64,000 bases of DNA from Nitrospira sp. Lineage in GTDB: Bacteria; Nitrospirota; Nitrospiria; Nitrospirales; Nitrospiraceae. The notes beneath the pieces were generated by a model that was given only the letters and a program-made list of their open reading frames with translations, was not told where the DNA came from and did not search any database. Where the stretch lies: the NCBI GenBank assembly GCA_024998625.1, contig JACOEL010000006.1:124001-188000 (forward strand), in the 5' to 3' direction. Shown in pieces: positions 35,012-44,061 of this stretch; position 1 is the first letter of the stretch; each line of letters opens with the position of its first letter. A program made the position numbers and the translations under genes.

Positions 35012-36436
35012 ATGGTGGATATTGCACCGCAGGCGGGGACAGCCGATGGCCCACCTGTAGCATTATTCACCAGTGGTCAGAGGAGGGTCGTGGATAATCG
35101 CGCCAAGCAAGACGAAATCAGGGTGTTGATCATGGGAGCCGCCGGGCGGGATTTCCATAACTTCAACGTGCTGTTTCGCGGCAATCCTGCCTATCGGGTC
35201 GTGGGCTTCACTGCCGCGCAGATTCCAAACATTGACGACCGTCTCTATCCCCCGGCGTTGGCCGGCGCCTTATATCCTTCCGGTATCCCGATCCATGCAG
35301 AGCAGGATCTCGATCACTTGATCAGGACCCAGCACGTTGAGCGGGTCGTCTTTTCGTACAGTGATGTCTCCCATGAAGCGCTCATGCACCAGGCCTCCCG
35401 CGTGATGGCGGCAGGAGCGGACTTCTGGCTGGCGGGCCCGCAGTCCACGATGCTCCCGGCCAAGAAACCGGTGGTGTCGGTCTGCGCGACGCGCACGGGA
35501 GCCGGCAAGAGTCCAGTGGCCCGCCGGGTCGTCTCGATTCTGAAAGGTGAAGGGCTGCGGGTTGCCACGGTGCGACATCCGATGCCCTACGGCAATCTTG
35601 AGCAACAGGCGGTACAGCGGTTTGCTGCTTTGGAGGACTTGGACGCGGCGGCCTGCACCATCGAAGAGCGGGAGGAGTACGAACCCCATCTCGCGCAGGG
35701 TGGGACGGTCTATGCGGGAGTGGACTATGAGCGGATTCTCCGGGAGGTCGAAGACCAGGCCGATGTCATTGTGTGGGACGGGGGCAACAACGACTGGTCG
35801 TTTTTTGTGCCCGACCTCGAACTCGTACTTGTCGATCCACATCGGGCCGGGGAGTTGCCGTATTTCCCGGGAGAGGTGAATCTCAGGCGAGCGGATGTGG
35901 TGGTATTGACCAAGCTGGATACCGCGACACCGGAACAGGTGGATGCGGCACGTCGATCCATTGAAACCGTGAATCCCCGGGCAAGGCTGGTGGAGACCGC
36001 CATGCCGCCCACGGTGGATCATCCGGACAGGATTCCCGGCAGGCGCGTGCTCGTCGTCGAAGACGGTCCCACACTGACCCATGGCGGCATGGCTTTCGGC
36101 GCCGGGTGTCTGGTGGCCCGGCGGTATGAAGCCGGTTGCCTGGTGGATCCGAGGCCCTACGCAGCGGGGAGTCTCAATCGCACCTTCCAGCAGTATCCGC
36201 ATTTGGGGCCGCTCCTTCCCGCGATGGGATATGGGCCCGAGCAGGTCCGCGAGCTGGAGGAAACGATCGAACGGGTGGAGTGCGACCTTGTGGTCATCGC
36301 CACACCGATGGATTTACGGCGACTCATTCGGATCACGAAGCCGACGGTGCGCGTGAAATATGACGTGGAGGACCGGGGGTGCTCGACGTTGACGGATGTG
36401 TTGCAGGACATCATCGGCAGGGCGAAACAATCATGA
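35012..36436 (+). CDS. Cyclic 2,3-diphosphoglycerate synthetase-like GTPase
   Basis: A 474-residue protein. An N-terminal Rossmann-like domain (IRVLIMGAAGRDFHNFNVLF) is followed by a P-loop NTPase domain (TRTGAGKSPVARRV) and a strand ending VVVLTKLDT, a G-domain-like base-recognition motif. The text is close to the cyclic 2,3-diphosphoglycerate synthetase family first known from methanogens, and bacterial members are usually annotated as GTPases. Whether it makes the cyclic diphosphoglycerate here is unknown. The ATG at 35012 is well placed and the downstream zinc-ribbon gene lies 80 bases away. Confidence 0.8.
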   Translation: MVDIAPQAGTADGPPVALFTSGQRRVVDNRAKQDEIRVLIMGAAGRDFHNFNVLFRGNPAYRVVGFTAAQIPNIDDRLYPPALAGALYPSGIPIHAEQDLDHLIRTQHVERVVFSYSDVSHEALMHQASRVMAAGADFWLAGPQSTMLPAKKPVVSVCATRTGAGKSPVARRVVSILKGEGLRVATVRHPMPYGNLEQQAVQRFAALEDLDAAACTIEEREEYEPHLAQGGTVYAGVDYERILREVEDQADVIVWDGGNNDWSFFVPDLELVLVDPHRAGELPYFPGEVNLRRADVVVLTKLDTATPEQVDAARRSIETVNPRARLVETAMPPTVDHPDRIPGRRVLVVEDGPTLTHGGMAFGAGCLVARRYEAGCLVDPRPYAAGSLNRTFQQYPHLGPLLPAMGYGPEQVRELEETIERVECDLVVIATPMDLRRLIRITKPTVRVKYDVEDRGCSTLTDVLQDIIGRAKQS

Positions 36437-36516
36437 ATCCTTTTCGCGGCGCCGCGCTCCAATAGACAGCAGGAGACAGAAGGCCGCTTCAACGGAAAAA
36501 CGAGAAGGAGAGATAT

Positions 36517-36735
36517 ATGGTGACGCATCCGACACATATTGCTCAGGATCGATGCCATCGTTGCGGAGGGTTTATGGTTCGGGAGGAGATTCGCGAGGTC
36601 AACCAGGTCGGGTGGCGTTGCGTGATGTGTGGGGAGCACATCGATCCGCTGATCCTCGAACATCGCCGGAAGATGCGCACGCCTGAAGGGACCCGCCAGC
36701 TTTTGGCCAAGGGCGAAAAAGCCGGAATGAACTAG
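36517..36735 (+). CDS. Small zinc-ribbon protein
   Basis: A 72-residue protein with two CxxC pairs (RCHRCGGF and RCVMCGEH) 24 residues apart, a zinc ribbon. The tail is basic and helical (EHRRKMRTPEGTRQLLAKG). The ATG at 36517 follows AGGAGAGATAT. Family not recognised; such proteins often bind nucleic acid or another protein. Confidence 0.7.
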   Translation: MVTHPTHIAQDRCHRCGGFMVREEIREVNQVGWRCVMCGEHIDPLILEHRRKMRTPEGTRQLLAKGEKAGMN

Positions 36736-36748
36736 TCGCTCTATTCCA

Positions 36749-37639
36749 TTACGAGGCCTGCCGCTTCCGCCGGTGATAGCGGCGAGTCGCGGAGACCAGG
36801 AGTTGTTTGATGCGATAGGCCGGTTCAACCAACCCGAGACCGAGAAAGCTGGGCGTGAGCAGGGGTTCGGAGTTTTTCTTGCCCTCGACGTACAAGTCGA
36901 TCTGTTTGCCTCCGGCCAGCAGGGGCAAGCTCTGAATCCTGGCCTGGGTCACGATGCCGAGCAGAGTGACCGCCCCTCCCGCAGTAAGATGCCCCTCCCG
37001 ATCCATGGCGGTGGGAAGCCGGAAGACCGGTCCCCCGCTGTTGCCGGGAAACACGTGGCTATCGATGAGAAAGACTTCTGAGCCAGGGCGGGCGGGCGAG
37101 ACCCAGGAGACGATGCCCTGGCGGACAATTGCGCGCGGTGAATCGGGAATATCGAACGCCGCCGGATAGCCGAGCACCATGATGGGGACGCCCTCATAGA
37201 GGTCCGCTGTCGTGGCAATGTCCATCCAGGCGATGGAGGAAGGGCCGCCCGGTTTCGGCTGTCGCATGGTCAAGGGTAGCGGAAGACAGGCGAGATCCAC
37301 GGCCTTGTCCGGATGGGGATACCAGCAGCGCCGTCCGGCTTGGGTGAGTTGAATCGGAATCTCCACACCCTGTTTCAGGCCCCGGCGATGAATGTGCGGG
37401 AATACGATGCCCAGCGTGGAGGGTTTCCAGTGTTCAGTCGGGTCGAGAAACACATGCCTGGCGGTGACCAACCAGCAGTCCTGCCTGCGGGGTCCGTGCA
37501 ACGAGAAGAGCACACCAGTGCCGACCACGGCAAAGAATTTCCTGGTTGAAACCCGGCCGGTACGGGATCGTATATCGGCATTCTGAATAGATCCAATGGC
37601 CACCGTCGCAGCCCGCCAGCGATCGATCCATCCAGCCAT
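36749..37639 (-). CDS. Trypsin-like serine protease
   Basis: A 296-residue chymotrypsin-fold protease. The catalytic triad is visible: His in CWLVTARHVFLD, Asp in DKAVDLACLPL and Ser in HVFPGNSGGPVF. No PDZ domain, so it is not DegP-like. No clear signal peptide; the N-terminal part (residues 1-40) is not strongly hydrophobic, so location is uncertain. The tail is Arg/Lys-rich (RRYHRRKRQAS). The ATG at 37639 is the most likely start, with AAGGCGG upstream, but the exact position is uncertain. It converges with the zinc-ribbon gene. Confidence 0.75.
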   Translation of the reverse strand: MAGWIDRWRAATVAIGSIQNADIRSRTGRVSTRKFFAVVGTGVLFSLHGPRRQDCWLVTARHVFLDPTEHWKPSTLGIVFPHIHRRGLKQGVEIPIQLTQAGRRCWYPHPDKAVDLACLPLPLTMRQPKPGGPSSIAWMDIATTADLYEGVPIMVLGYPAAFDIPDSPRAIVRQGIVSWVSPARPGSEVFLIDSHVFPGNSGGPVFRLPTAMDREGHLTAGGAVTLLGIVTQARIQSLPLLAGGKQIDLYVEGKKNSEPLLTPSFLGLGLVEPAYRIKQLLVSATRRYHRRKRQAS

Positions 37640-38099
37640 CCCGCCTTGCCTCCATTGATCCAGCGTTTCACAATACCTGTTCCTGTGATCAGCAAGCCTG
37701 GTGCCGCGCAATCGTCGTTCGTATCACGTCGTTCGTCTCCCGTCGCTCGTCTTCCGGGTGAAACTTGCAAGATATGTTGCACGAACGCCGCCTCATGGAT
37801 TTCAAGCGCTTGGGAGGACACCGCCGGACCGGCTATGTTCAGTATTCTGTTCCGCTCGTGGGATGCTTGGAGGAGACACTCTCATGGAGGCGTTCTGCGA
37901 CAGGGTTGATTCTGCGACTGGGGAAGAACGCGACGATGCCCTTCCAGGCTCGCGCTCATGTGTGCCGACCGTGGTTGGCCCGCTCATTGCTTGAAAGCCG
38001 GTGGTTAGGACAAAGGGCCGGCTCCGTTCACCGGAAGCAGCGGCTCGCAGGTGAGGAGGCCGTGGGAGCGGGCAATCCTGCAAGAGCAACGGAGCGTTC
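37640..38099. other. Gene-free region between protease and polX
   Basis: This 460-base divergent gap has no supported frame on either strand. It contains an antisense-looking copy of the CGTGAAAC/TTCGTATCACG repeat type at 37715-37765 (TCGTTCGTATCACGTCGTTC). I see no promoter or hairpin I would defend. Confidence 0.5.
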
Positions 38100-39830
38100 A
38101 TGACAGTGCATAACGCCGAGGTCGCGACAGCCTTCGAGGAAATGGCTGACTTGCTGGAGATCGAAGGCGCCAATCCCTTCCGGGTCCGGGCCTATCGGTT
38201 CGCTGCCAGAACGCTTCGCGCTCTTCCGGCCGAGGTGGGGGAGATGGTGGCGAAGGGTGACGATCTGACCAGCCTTCCGGGGATCGGCGATGATCTGGCG
38301 GGAAAGATCAAAGAAATTCTCGCAACAAGAACCGCGGCCGCCCTAGAGGCACAGCGCAAGCGGGTGCCGGCGACGCTCACGGAGTTGCTCCGTATTCCCG
38401 GCCTCGGGCCCAAGCGGGTGAAGCGGCTCGCGCACGAGTTGAAGATCCGTAGCCTGCGCGAATTGCAGACAGCGGCGCAGGAAGGTCGGGTCCGGACCTT
38501 ATCGGGATTCGGTGAGAAAACCGAGCAACACATTCTCGATGCATTGGCCGCGCGTCTTGCCGAAGCCCCACGAGTGAAGCGGGCCATGGTGATCCCCTCT
38601 GCCGAGGCCCTGGTGGCGTATCTGGAACAATCGTCAGGGGTCAGCCGGGTCATCGCAGCAGGGAGTTATCGTCGTGAACTGGAAACCATCGGCGATTTGG
38701 ACATTCTGGTGACGGCTCATGCGGGGCGCACTGTCATGGATCGGTTTGTGGCCTATCAGGAAGTCCGCGACGTGCTGGCGCATGGCGAGACGAAGTCCAG
38801 TGTCCGCCTTCAGAGCGGTTTACAGGTGGATCTCAGAGTCGTGCCGCAAGACAGCTACGGAGCGGCGCTGCTCTATTTCACCGGCAGTAAATCGCACAAC
38901 GTCGTGCTCCGGCAACTGGCTCAACAGCGCGGCTTGAAGCTGAATGAATATGGCCTGTTTCGTGGAGACAAGCCTGTCGCCGGAGAGACGGAGGAATCGG
39001 TCTACGCCTCCCTCGGCCTGCCCTGGATTCCCCCGGAATTGAGAGAGGGGCGAGGAGAGATCGACGCGGCGAAGGCCGGACGATTGCCGCACCTCGTAGA
39101 TCTGCAGGATCTGAGGGGCGATCTCCATGCCCATACGAAGGCGACCGACGGACGGCACAGTCTCAAGGAAATGGCGGAGGCCGCCCGGCTTCGAGGGTTG
39201 AGCTATTTCGCCATCACGGACCATTCCCGCCGGTTGACGATGGCCAAGGGGCTCGACTCCATCAGGTTGCTGCAGCAAATGGAAGACATCGATCGGCTGA
39301 ATGCAACCTTGTCCGGGATCCGGATTCTGAAGGGAATCGAGGTCGATATTCTCGAAGACGGGATGTTGGATTTGCCCGATGAGGTGCTCGGCCGGTTGGA
39401 TCTGGTGGTCGGCGCGGTGCACAGCCGATTCAAGCTCTCCCAGCGGGCGCAGACCGAGCGCATCATGAAGGCGATGGATCACCCGTACTTCTCCATCCTG
39501 GCCCATCCCAGCGGGCGCCTGATCGGGCGGCGCGAACCCTATGATGTGGACATGTCCCGCATCATCCGGAAGGCGCGCGAGCGCCGGTGCTTTCTTGAAG
39601 TCAACGCCCATCCTGAGCGATTGGACCTGACGGACATCCATTGCCGGATGGCGAAGGAGGAAGGTGTGTTGCTGGCCGTGAATACGGATGCGCACAGCAC
39701 CCTGGATTTGGAGAATGCGCGCTTCGGGATCGGGCAGGCCAGGCGGGGGTGGCTTGAGAAAGCAGATATACTGAACTCGAGGTCGTACGAGGAATTGAGG
39801 AAGCTGCTGAAGCCGACCATGGAGGCTTGA
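38100..39830 (+). CDS. polX: DNA polymerase X with PHP domain
   Basis: A 576-residue family X DNA polymerase, a gap-filling repair enzyme. Residues 1-150 hold helix-hairpin-helix motifs (LTSLPGIGDDLAGKIKEIL, LLRIPGLGPKRVKRLAHEL). The nucleotidyl-transfer centre is IAAGSYRRELETIGDLDILV (GS and D-x-D). From about residue 335 a PHP domain gives metal ligands in DLHAHTKATDG and YFAITDHSRR, the 3'-5' exonuclease half. Full length matches bacterial PolX. It stands alone and may work with the LigD-type phosphoesterase at 45526. Confidence 0.95.
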   Translation: MTVHNAEVATAFEEMADLLEIEGANPFRVRAYRFAARTLRALPAEVGEMVAKGDDLTSLPGIGDDLAGKIKEILATRTAAALEAQRKRVPATLTELLRIPGLGPKRVKRLAHELKIRSLRELQTAAQEGRVRTLSGFGEKTEQHILDALAARLAEAPRVKRAMVIPSAEALVAYLEQSSGVSRVIAAGSYRRELETIGDLDILVTAHAGRTVMDRFVAYQEVRDVLAHGETKSSVRLQSGLQVDLRVVPQDSYGAALLYFTGSKSHNVVLRQLAQQRGLKLNEYGLFRGDKPVAGETEESVYASLGLPWIPPELREGRGEIDAAKAGRLPHLVDLQDLRGDLHAHTKATDGRHSLKEMAEAARLRGLSYFAITDHSRRLTMAKGLDSIRLLQQMEDIDRLNATLSGIRILKGIEVDILEDGMLDLPDEVLGRLDLVVGAVHSRFKLSQRAQTERIMKAMDHPYFSILAHPSGRLIGRREPYDVDMSRIIRKARERRCFLEVNAHPERLDLTDIHCRMAKEEGVLLAVNTDAHSTLDLENARFGIGQARRGWLEKADILNSRSYEELRKLLKPTMEA

Positions 39831-39896
39831 TGCCGGCATGGAGTTCGGGTTGTCCGGTGCCGATCCTGTGATGCGTTCGATGTTGGAGGGAGGGCC

Positions 39897-41243
39897 ATGA
39901 TGACGGACAAAGCCGAGTTGCTGGCAAAGGCCTCGAAACCGGCAGAAGAGGCCTTGCGGCTGCATGCCTATTACAAGGGAAAGATGCAGACCTTGCCGAA
40001 GTGTGCGATCCGGAGCCTGGAGGATTTTTCGGTGTGGTACACGCCCGGCGTGGCGGCTCCCTGCAAAGCGATCGAGGCCGACCGCGACCTCGTCTTCGAG
40101 TATACGAACAAGGCCAACATGATCGCGGTCGTGTCGGACGGGACTCGGGTCCTGGGCCTGGGCGACATCGGTCCGGAAGCCGGGTTGCCGGTGATGGAGG
40201 GGAAAGCGCTGCTCTTTAAATATCTGGGCGGGGTGGACGCGGTTCCGATGTGTCTCAACACAAAAGATCCGGACGAATTGATTCGAACGGTTCGGCTGCT
40301 GACCCCGTCCTTCGGCGCGATCAACCTCGAAGATATCGCGATGCCGAAGTGTTTCAGGATTCTCCGCGAACTGCAGGCCGACTGCCCGATCCCGGTCTGG
40401 CACGACGATCAGCAAGGAACCGGAACGGTGCTCCTGGCAGGTCTGATCAATGCGCTCCACGTGGTCGGGAAGCAGATGGGGCAGGTTCGGATCGCCATGA
40501 TCGGGATGGGTGCCGCGAATGTGCCGACCTATCGCTTTATCACGGCCAGTGGCGCAGACCCCTCGCGTATTGTGGCCTGCGATGCGGGAGGCATCCTCGG
40601 AACCCACCGGCGAGAATATGAGCAGGACCCTGCCTTCGGCGAGCAATGGAACGTCTGCGTGCAAACCAACCCGACCGGTTTGCGGGGCGGCATTGCCGAA
40701 GCCTTGCAGGGTGCGGATGTCTGTGTGGCCTTCTCGGCTGGCGGGATCATCAAGCCGGAATGGGTGAAGGGCATGGCGCGCGATGCCATCGTGTTCGCCT
40801 GCGCCAATCCCGTTCCGGAGATCTGGCCATGGGACGCGAAGGAAGCGGGGGCGCGTATCGTGGCGACCGGACGCAGTGACTTTGCCAACCAGGTCAATAA
40901 CTCCCTCGTGTTTCCCGGCATTTTTCGGGGCCTGCTCGACGTGCGGGCAAAGGCGATTACCGATGAAATGGCGATCGCGGCGGCCCACGAACTGGCCCTC
41001 TGCGCCAGGGAACGCGGGATCCATGAGGACAGCATTTTGCCGACGATGGACGAATGGCAGGTGCCGATGCGCCTCGCGGTAGCCACGGCGACCAAGGCGC
41101 AGGAGCAGGGACTGGCCAGGGTGGCGCGCACTCGCGATCAGATCCACATTCTCGCGGAATCGAAGATCCGCGCCGCCCATGAGGCGATGCGCGTGTTGCT
41201 GAGAGAGGGGCTGATCGTTGCGCCGCCGGCGGTAAGGGAGTGA
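39897..41243 (+). CDS. NAD(P)-dependent malic enzyme
   Basis: A 448-residue malic enzyme of the short bacterial type. Malate-binding text VWYTPGVAAPCKAIEAD, the catalytic acid region LEDIAMPKCFRIL, metal-site HDDQQGTGTV, and the NAD-binding loop AMIGMGAANVP are all present. It interconverts malate and pyruvate. The ATG pair at 39897/39900 follows GGAGGG. The domain structure is complete and no phosphotransacetylase domain is attached. Fits the pyruvate-centred metabolism of this window. Confidence 0.93.
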   Translation: MMTDKAELLAKASKPAEEALRLHAYYKGKMQTLPKCAIRSLEDFSVWYTPGVAAPCKAIEADRDLVFEYTNKANMIAVVSDGTRVLGLGDIGPEAGLPVMEGKALLFKYLGGVDAVPMCLNTKDPDELIRTVRLLTPSFGAINLEDIAMPKCFRILRELQADCPIPVWHDDQQGTGTVLLAGLINALHVVGKQMGQVRIAMIGMGAANVPTYRFITASGADPSRIVACDAGGILGTHRREYEQDPAFGEQWNVCVQTNPTGLRGGIAEALQGADVCVAFSAGGIIKPEWVKGMARDAIVFACANPVPEIWPWDAKEAGARIVATGRSDFANQVNNSLVFPGIFRGLLDVRAKAITDEMAIAAAHELALCARERGIHEDSILPTMDEWQVPMRLAVATATKAQEQGLARVARTRDQIHILAESKIRAAHEAMRVLLREGLIVAPPAVRE

Positions 41244-41417
41244 TAGGAGCGGTGGAGGCGGGAACCGCGCTGGCCGGGCAGGACTAGGCGCAGGGGTGAT
41301 TTGTATTAATCGGACAGACAACGTCAGATAAACTCGAGCCTCGAAAGGCCGCTCCCGGCCAGGTGCGGAAGTTCGGCGCCGAGATCGCACCGCCGTAAAG
41401 CAGTCCTCAGCCCTGCC

Positions 41418-41498
41418 GCTCAACCGCGAGTGGCAAACGCGACCTTCACCAAACCGCTATGCCTCGCGCCGCTCGTCGGCTGCAGCGGCTTGTTAGAC
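41418..41498 (-). repeat. attC-like recombination site downstream of the VOC gene
   Basis: Core-site consensus pairs are present: GCTCAAC at 41418-41424 (RYYYAAC) and GTTAGAC at 41492-41498 (GTTRRRY), 81 bases apart. Read on the minus strand the site begins GTCTAACAAGCCGCTGCAGC, about 20 bases after the VOC stop codon, which is where an integron cassette carries its attC. A nine-base arm (41484-41492) pairs with 41450-41458 with one mismatch. The second core region is degenerate in pairing, so it may be a decayed site. Confidence 0.4.
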
Positions 41499-41517
41499 CG
41501 CTGCCCGACCCCCCCAC

Positions 41518-42018
41518 TCAAAACTTACCCGCCTTCAGATTGCGCCGGAGCTCATGGCCTGCTTCGGTGGAACCGACAATCTCGGTTATGACGCCAATAA
41601 CCCGACGCGTGTCGTAGTAGCCGACACGTAAGATGGGCAACCGGAAGCTTTGAATCTGAGGATAGCCCGAGGACTCCAGGTGAGCGGCCGCGGCGTCATA
41701 GTCCGTATCGTCCAGCCAGTACGCCACGTGCTGAACGGCGTCACCGTGTCGATCAAGTGAGTCCTGGTACATGCTGGCCCCCGAGACAGGCTGGATCAGT
41801 TCGATCTGGGTGTCTCCTGCGTAGGCGATGTGAAGGTTGCAAACCCAGTTCCCCGGCTTTCCGAGATAAGTGCCCTCGGTGTCCTTTGCCGCGAGGTTGT
41901 CCATGTGCATGAAGCGGCTGATTCCCATCGTTTCAACGAAGAACTTCTCGGCGGCCGCAAGGTCTCGGACGACCCAGGCAACTTGGCAGAACGCTGGAGC
42001 AATCACTGGCTTTGTCAT
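41518..42018 (-). CDS. VOC (glyoxalase/bleomycin-resistance) family protein
   Basis: A 166-residue VOC-fold protein. First half FCQVAWVVRDLAAAEKFFVE and the His-containing VQHVAYWLDD strand follow the family's paired beta-alpha-beta modules; metal ligands are probably among CQVAWVV, the ELIQP Glu and VQHVAYW. The substrate is unknown. It is monocistronic on the minus strand and flanked by an attC-like site, as expected for a gene cassette. The start at 42018 is natural. Confidence 0.8.
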   Translation of the reverse strand: MTKPVIAPAFCQVAWVVRDLAAAEKFFVETMGISRFMHMDNLAAKDTEGTYLGKPGNWVCNLHIAYAGDTQIELIQPVSGASMYQDSLDRHGDAVQHVAYWLDDTDYDAAAAHLESSGYPQIQSFRLPILRVGYYDTRRVIGVITEIVGSTEAGHELRRNLKAGKF

Positions 42019-42326
42019 GTTTGGACTCCTGTGATTTCTGTGCGTACCGAAGCGGGCTAACTATGTTTAGGCCGATCCGCATAAGCGCCGGATCTGTCAT
42101 CTTCTATCCGTATAACACGCCACTACGGTTCGTGAACAATACGCCATAATCGATGCTTGTTCAACGAGTTACGACTGGGGGTGCTGTCCTAATTGGGACA
42201 CTTCACCACAAGCCATGACAGCTTGCGTGTTGCAATGGACGTAACTCGAATGTCTAATTAAGGACAGTTGGAAAGACGAATGAGGGCACAGGAGTGGGCA
42301 CGAGAAGACAAGAGGGCAGTCGCGTG

Positions 42327-42728
42327 CTAGACGGGGAGAAAGTGGCGAACAAGGACCTGGGAAATGTTCTGAAAATCGCGGTCTGAGGTGAGGATGGGAA
42401 GCCCGTGCTGCATGGCGCTGGCAGCAATCCAGATATCGTTAACGGCAACCGGGGTGCCGGCCTTTTTCAACGCCACGCGAATGGTCGCGTACCGTTCCGA
42501 CGTTTCTTCGTCCACGATCAGCACGCTGACGCGCGAGGATTCCAGAAACATTCGTAACTCACGCTCATTGCTTTCGCGGTTACTCCCCTGGAGAAAGCCC
42601 GCGCGAAGCTCTCCGAGGACAATCGGACTGAGCCATATCTCTTCCGCTTGAGGAAGGATCTCAAGCACCTCGGGGTGTCTTTTCTTGAACGCGATATATG
42701 CGGAGCTATCCAGAAGCAACCGGGTCAT
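42327..42728 (-). CDS. vapC: VapC-type PIN-domain toxin
   Basis: A 133-residue PIN ribonuclease. Acidic residues expected for metal are present: Asp in LLLDSSAYIAF, Glu in LGELRAGF, and Asp in VNDIWIAASAM with the final SDRDF. It starts by a four-base overlap with the antitoxin (stop 42725), the usual coupling in VapBC pairs. Length is typical (about 130). A toxin that cleaves tRNA or rRNA is expected by family. Confidence 0.9.
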   Translation of the reverse strand: MTRLLLDSSAYIAFKKRHPEVLEILPQAEEIWLSPIVLGELRAGFLQGSNRESNERELRMFLESSRVSVLIVDEETSERYATIRVALKKAGTPVAVNDIWIAASAMQHGLPILTSDRDFQNISQVLVRHFLPV

Positions 42729-42985
42729 TTCCAGAGCTCCGGATCAATCGTGCGTTGCTCGGCAATGAGGGCCTCGAAGGCGGCGGCCTCCTCCTTCGTC
42801 CAGGTTCCGGCGAGATGATCCAAATCATGATAGCGGACCGGCGATTTCTTTTTTCCCTTGCCCCCAACCGATTCTTCCAACAACTCGATGACCGCCTTAT
42901 TCACGCTCGTCTTCTTCTGTTTGGCTCGCTGTTGAACCGTACGGGCAACGTCGGGTGGAAGGTTCCGTAACGTAATCGCTTTCAT
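42725..42985 (-). CDS. vapB: VapB/FitA-type ribbon-helix-helix antitoxin
   Basis: An 86-residue antitoxin. The N-terminal ribbon-helix-helix is ITLRNLPPDVARTVQQRA and the helix KTSVNKAVIELLEES; the C-terminal half (DHLAGTWTKEEAAAFEAL) is the toxin-binding tail typical of FitA-like antitoxins. It overlaps the toxin gene and precedes it, giving the normal antitoxin-first order. Both are inside the repeat-bounded element. Confidence 0.9.
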   Translation of the reverse strand: MKAITLRNLPPDVARTVQQRAKQKKTSVNKAVIELLEESVGGKGKKKSPVRYHDLDHLAGTWTKEEAAAFEALIAEQRTIDPELWK

Positions 42986-43305
42986 GGCGTCGTGTCTCCA
43001 TGCATCATAGATGCCTCACAGTGATGCACAGTATACCGCAGTGAACCTGGCTCGTCAAAACACGTGGGGGCCGCGGGTGCTGTTCTCATGAGGACATACA
43101 GGGTTGAGATCAGGACGCGTCATCCCAGATTAGGGCAGATTGCGTGTGACATGGCATTGGACTGATCGATCAACTGAGGACAGTTTAGGCAGATAAATAG
43201 GACACACGTACATCTTGTCCTCATTTAGAGCGGCCGATGAAATGAGGACAGTCTGATTCACGTGAGGACAGCTCAGGGTAAATTAGGACAGCACCCGACT
43301 GGGGG

Positions 43306-44061
43306 ACCATTGATCACGCGTTCTTATGCGGATCGACGTAAGCCCCCTCGCGCAGCCAGCGTGCAAAGGGCACTGCTTCTGCTTCAGTGGCGGGAGAGGG
43401 TTCAGGGGACGCGCAGTGTTTCGCGGTGCCATGAGGCACGGTCGCCGATGCGGCGCATATGAAGTCTCTGCGCGGGACAATCAGCCACTACGGCGACTGA
43501 AGGATTGTCGAACTCCTCCCGGCTGGTCGGCAGCCCCGGTGTTCCACGCAAGGGCGGGCCGTTTTTTTGTCTCACCTGCTGAATACTTCCAGTTTATTGA
43601 TCACCCTCTACCCAGCGTTGTGCAGCCATTTCATGAAGATCCACCATGGATCTCACCAGCGTCACGCCTCATAATTTCTTGACGAAATTGAGAACCTGAG
43701 AAGGGCAAAAAGCAGGGCGGAGGCAGGGTCAGAGAGCTTTTCAGTAACAGTGGAGATCTTGGAGAGGCTTCAGGCTTCCCGCTTGGCACCTGCGGGCCTG
43801 CTCACCACCTCTACGCTCGACCTCGGTTCCCATCTCTGTTCCTCTCACCGAAGCCTCCGCTCACTTCTTGAATAATGCTGTTTTGGACGAGGTCAATGGG
43901 GGCTCGTGCCCCAGTGGCCTGCCGGGCGCCTGTGGCAATTTAGGACAGGGGCGAAGCAGAGATTCAACCATCGCAGTGGTTTGTGCGTGGCATATCCTAT
44001 GCTGCTTCATCACACAGGAGGCGCGCTCTTGCGCCGGCGACCAGGGGGCTGAGGGGTGGCG
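43306..44061. other. Gene-free region between the vapBC element and uspA
   Basis: A 756-base stretch without a gene I can defend. On the minus strand a frame of about 57 codons ends at 43319 (ending FARWLREGAYVDPHKNA) and may be the tail of an older gene, but it has no start or family match. A T-run follows GGGCGGGCC at 43554-43570, a possible terminator without a perfect stem. GGACAGG also occurs at 43945-43951. Confidence 0.45.

Larger units (their letters stand above)
42172..43305. mobile_element. About 1.1-kb element with inverted-repeat ends and 10-bp direct repeats, carrying vapBC
   Basis: CGACTGGGGG occurs at both boundaries (42172-42181 and 43296-43305), as expected of a target duplication. 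Just inside, GGGTGCTGTCCTAATT (42179-42194) is the exact inverse of AATTAGGACAGCACCC (43281-43296). The only genes inside are the VapBC-type toxin and antitoxin; no transposase frame is present. The right 200 bases carry several TGAGGACAG motifs. This looks like a non-autonomous transposon or repeat-bounded toxin-antitoxin cassette. Confidence 0.7.

Noticed and set aside
38820-41423. 867-residue minus-strand open frame
   Set aside because: It is the antisense shadow of polX and malic enzyme, which have full family motifs on the + strand; the shadow has no recognisable domain.
43319-43489. Minus-strand frame ending FARWLREGAYVDPHKNA
   Set aside because: Reads like protein but is only about 57 codons, has no start codon or family match, and is mentioned only as a possible remnant in the gap entry.
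43554-43570. Rho-independent terminator after GGGCGGGCC
   Set aside because: T-run is present but I could not find a stable stem in the sequence before it.
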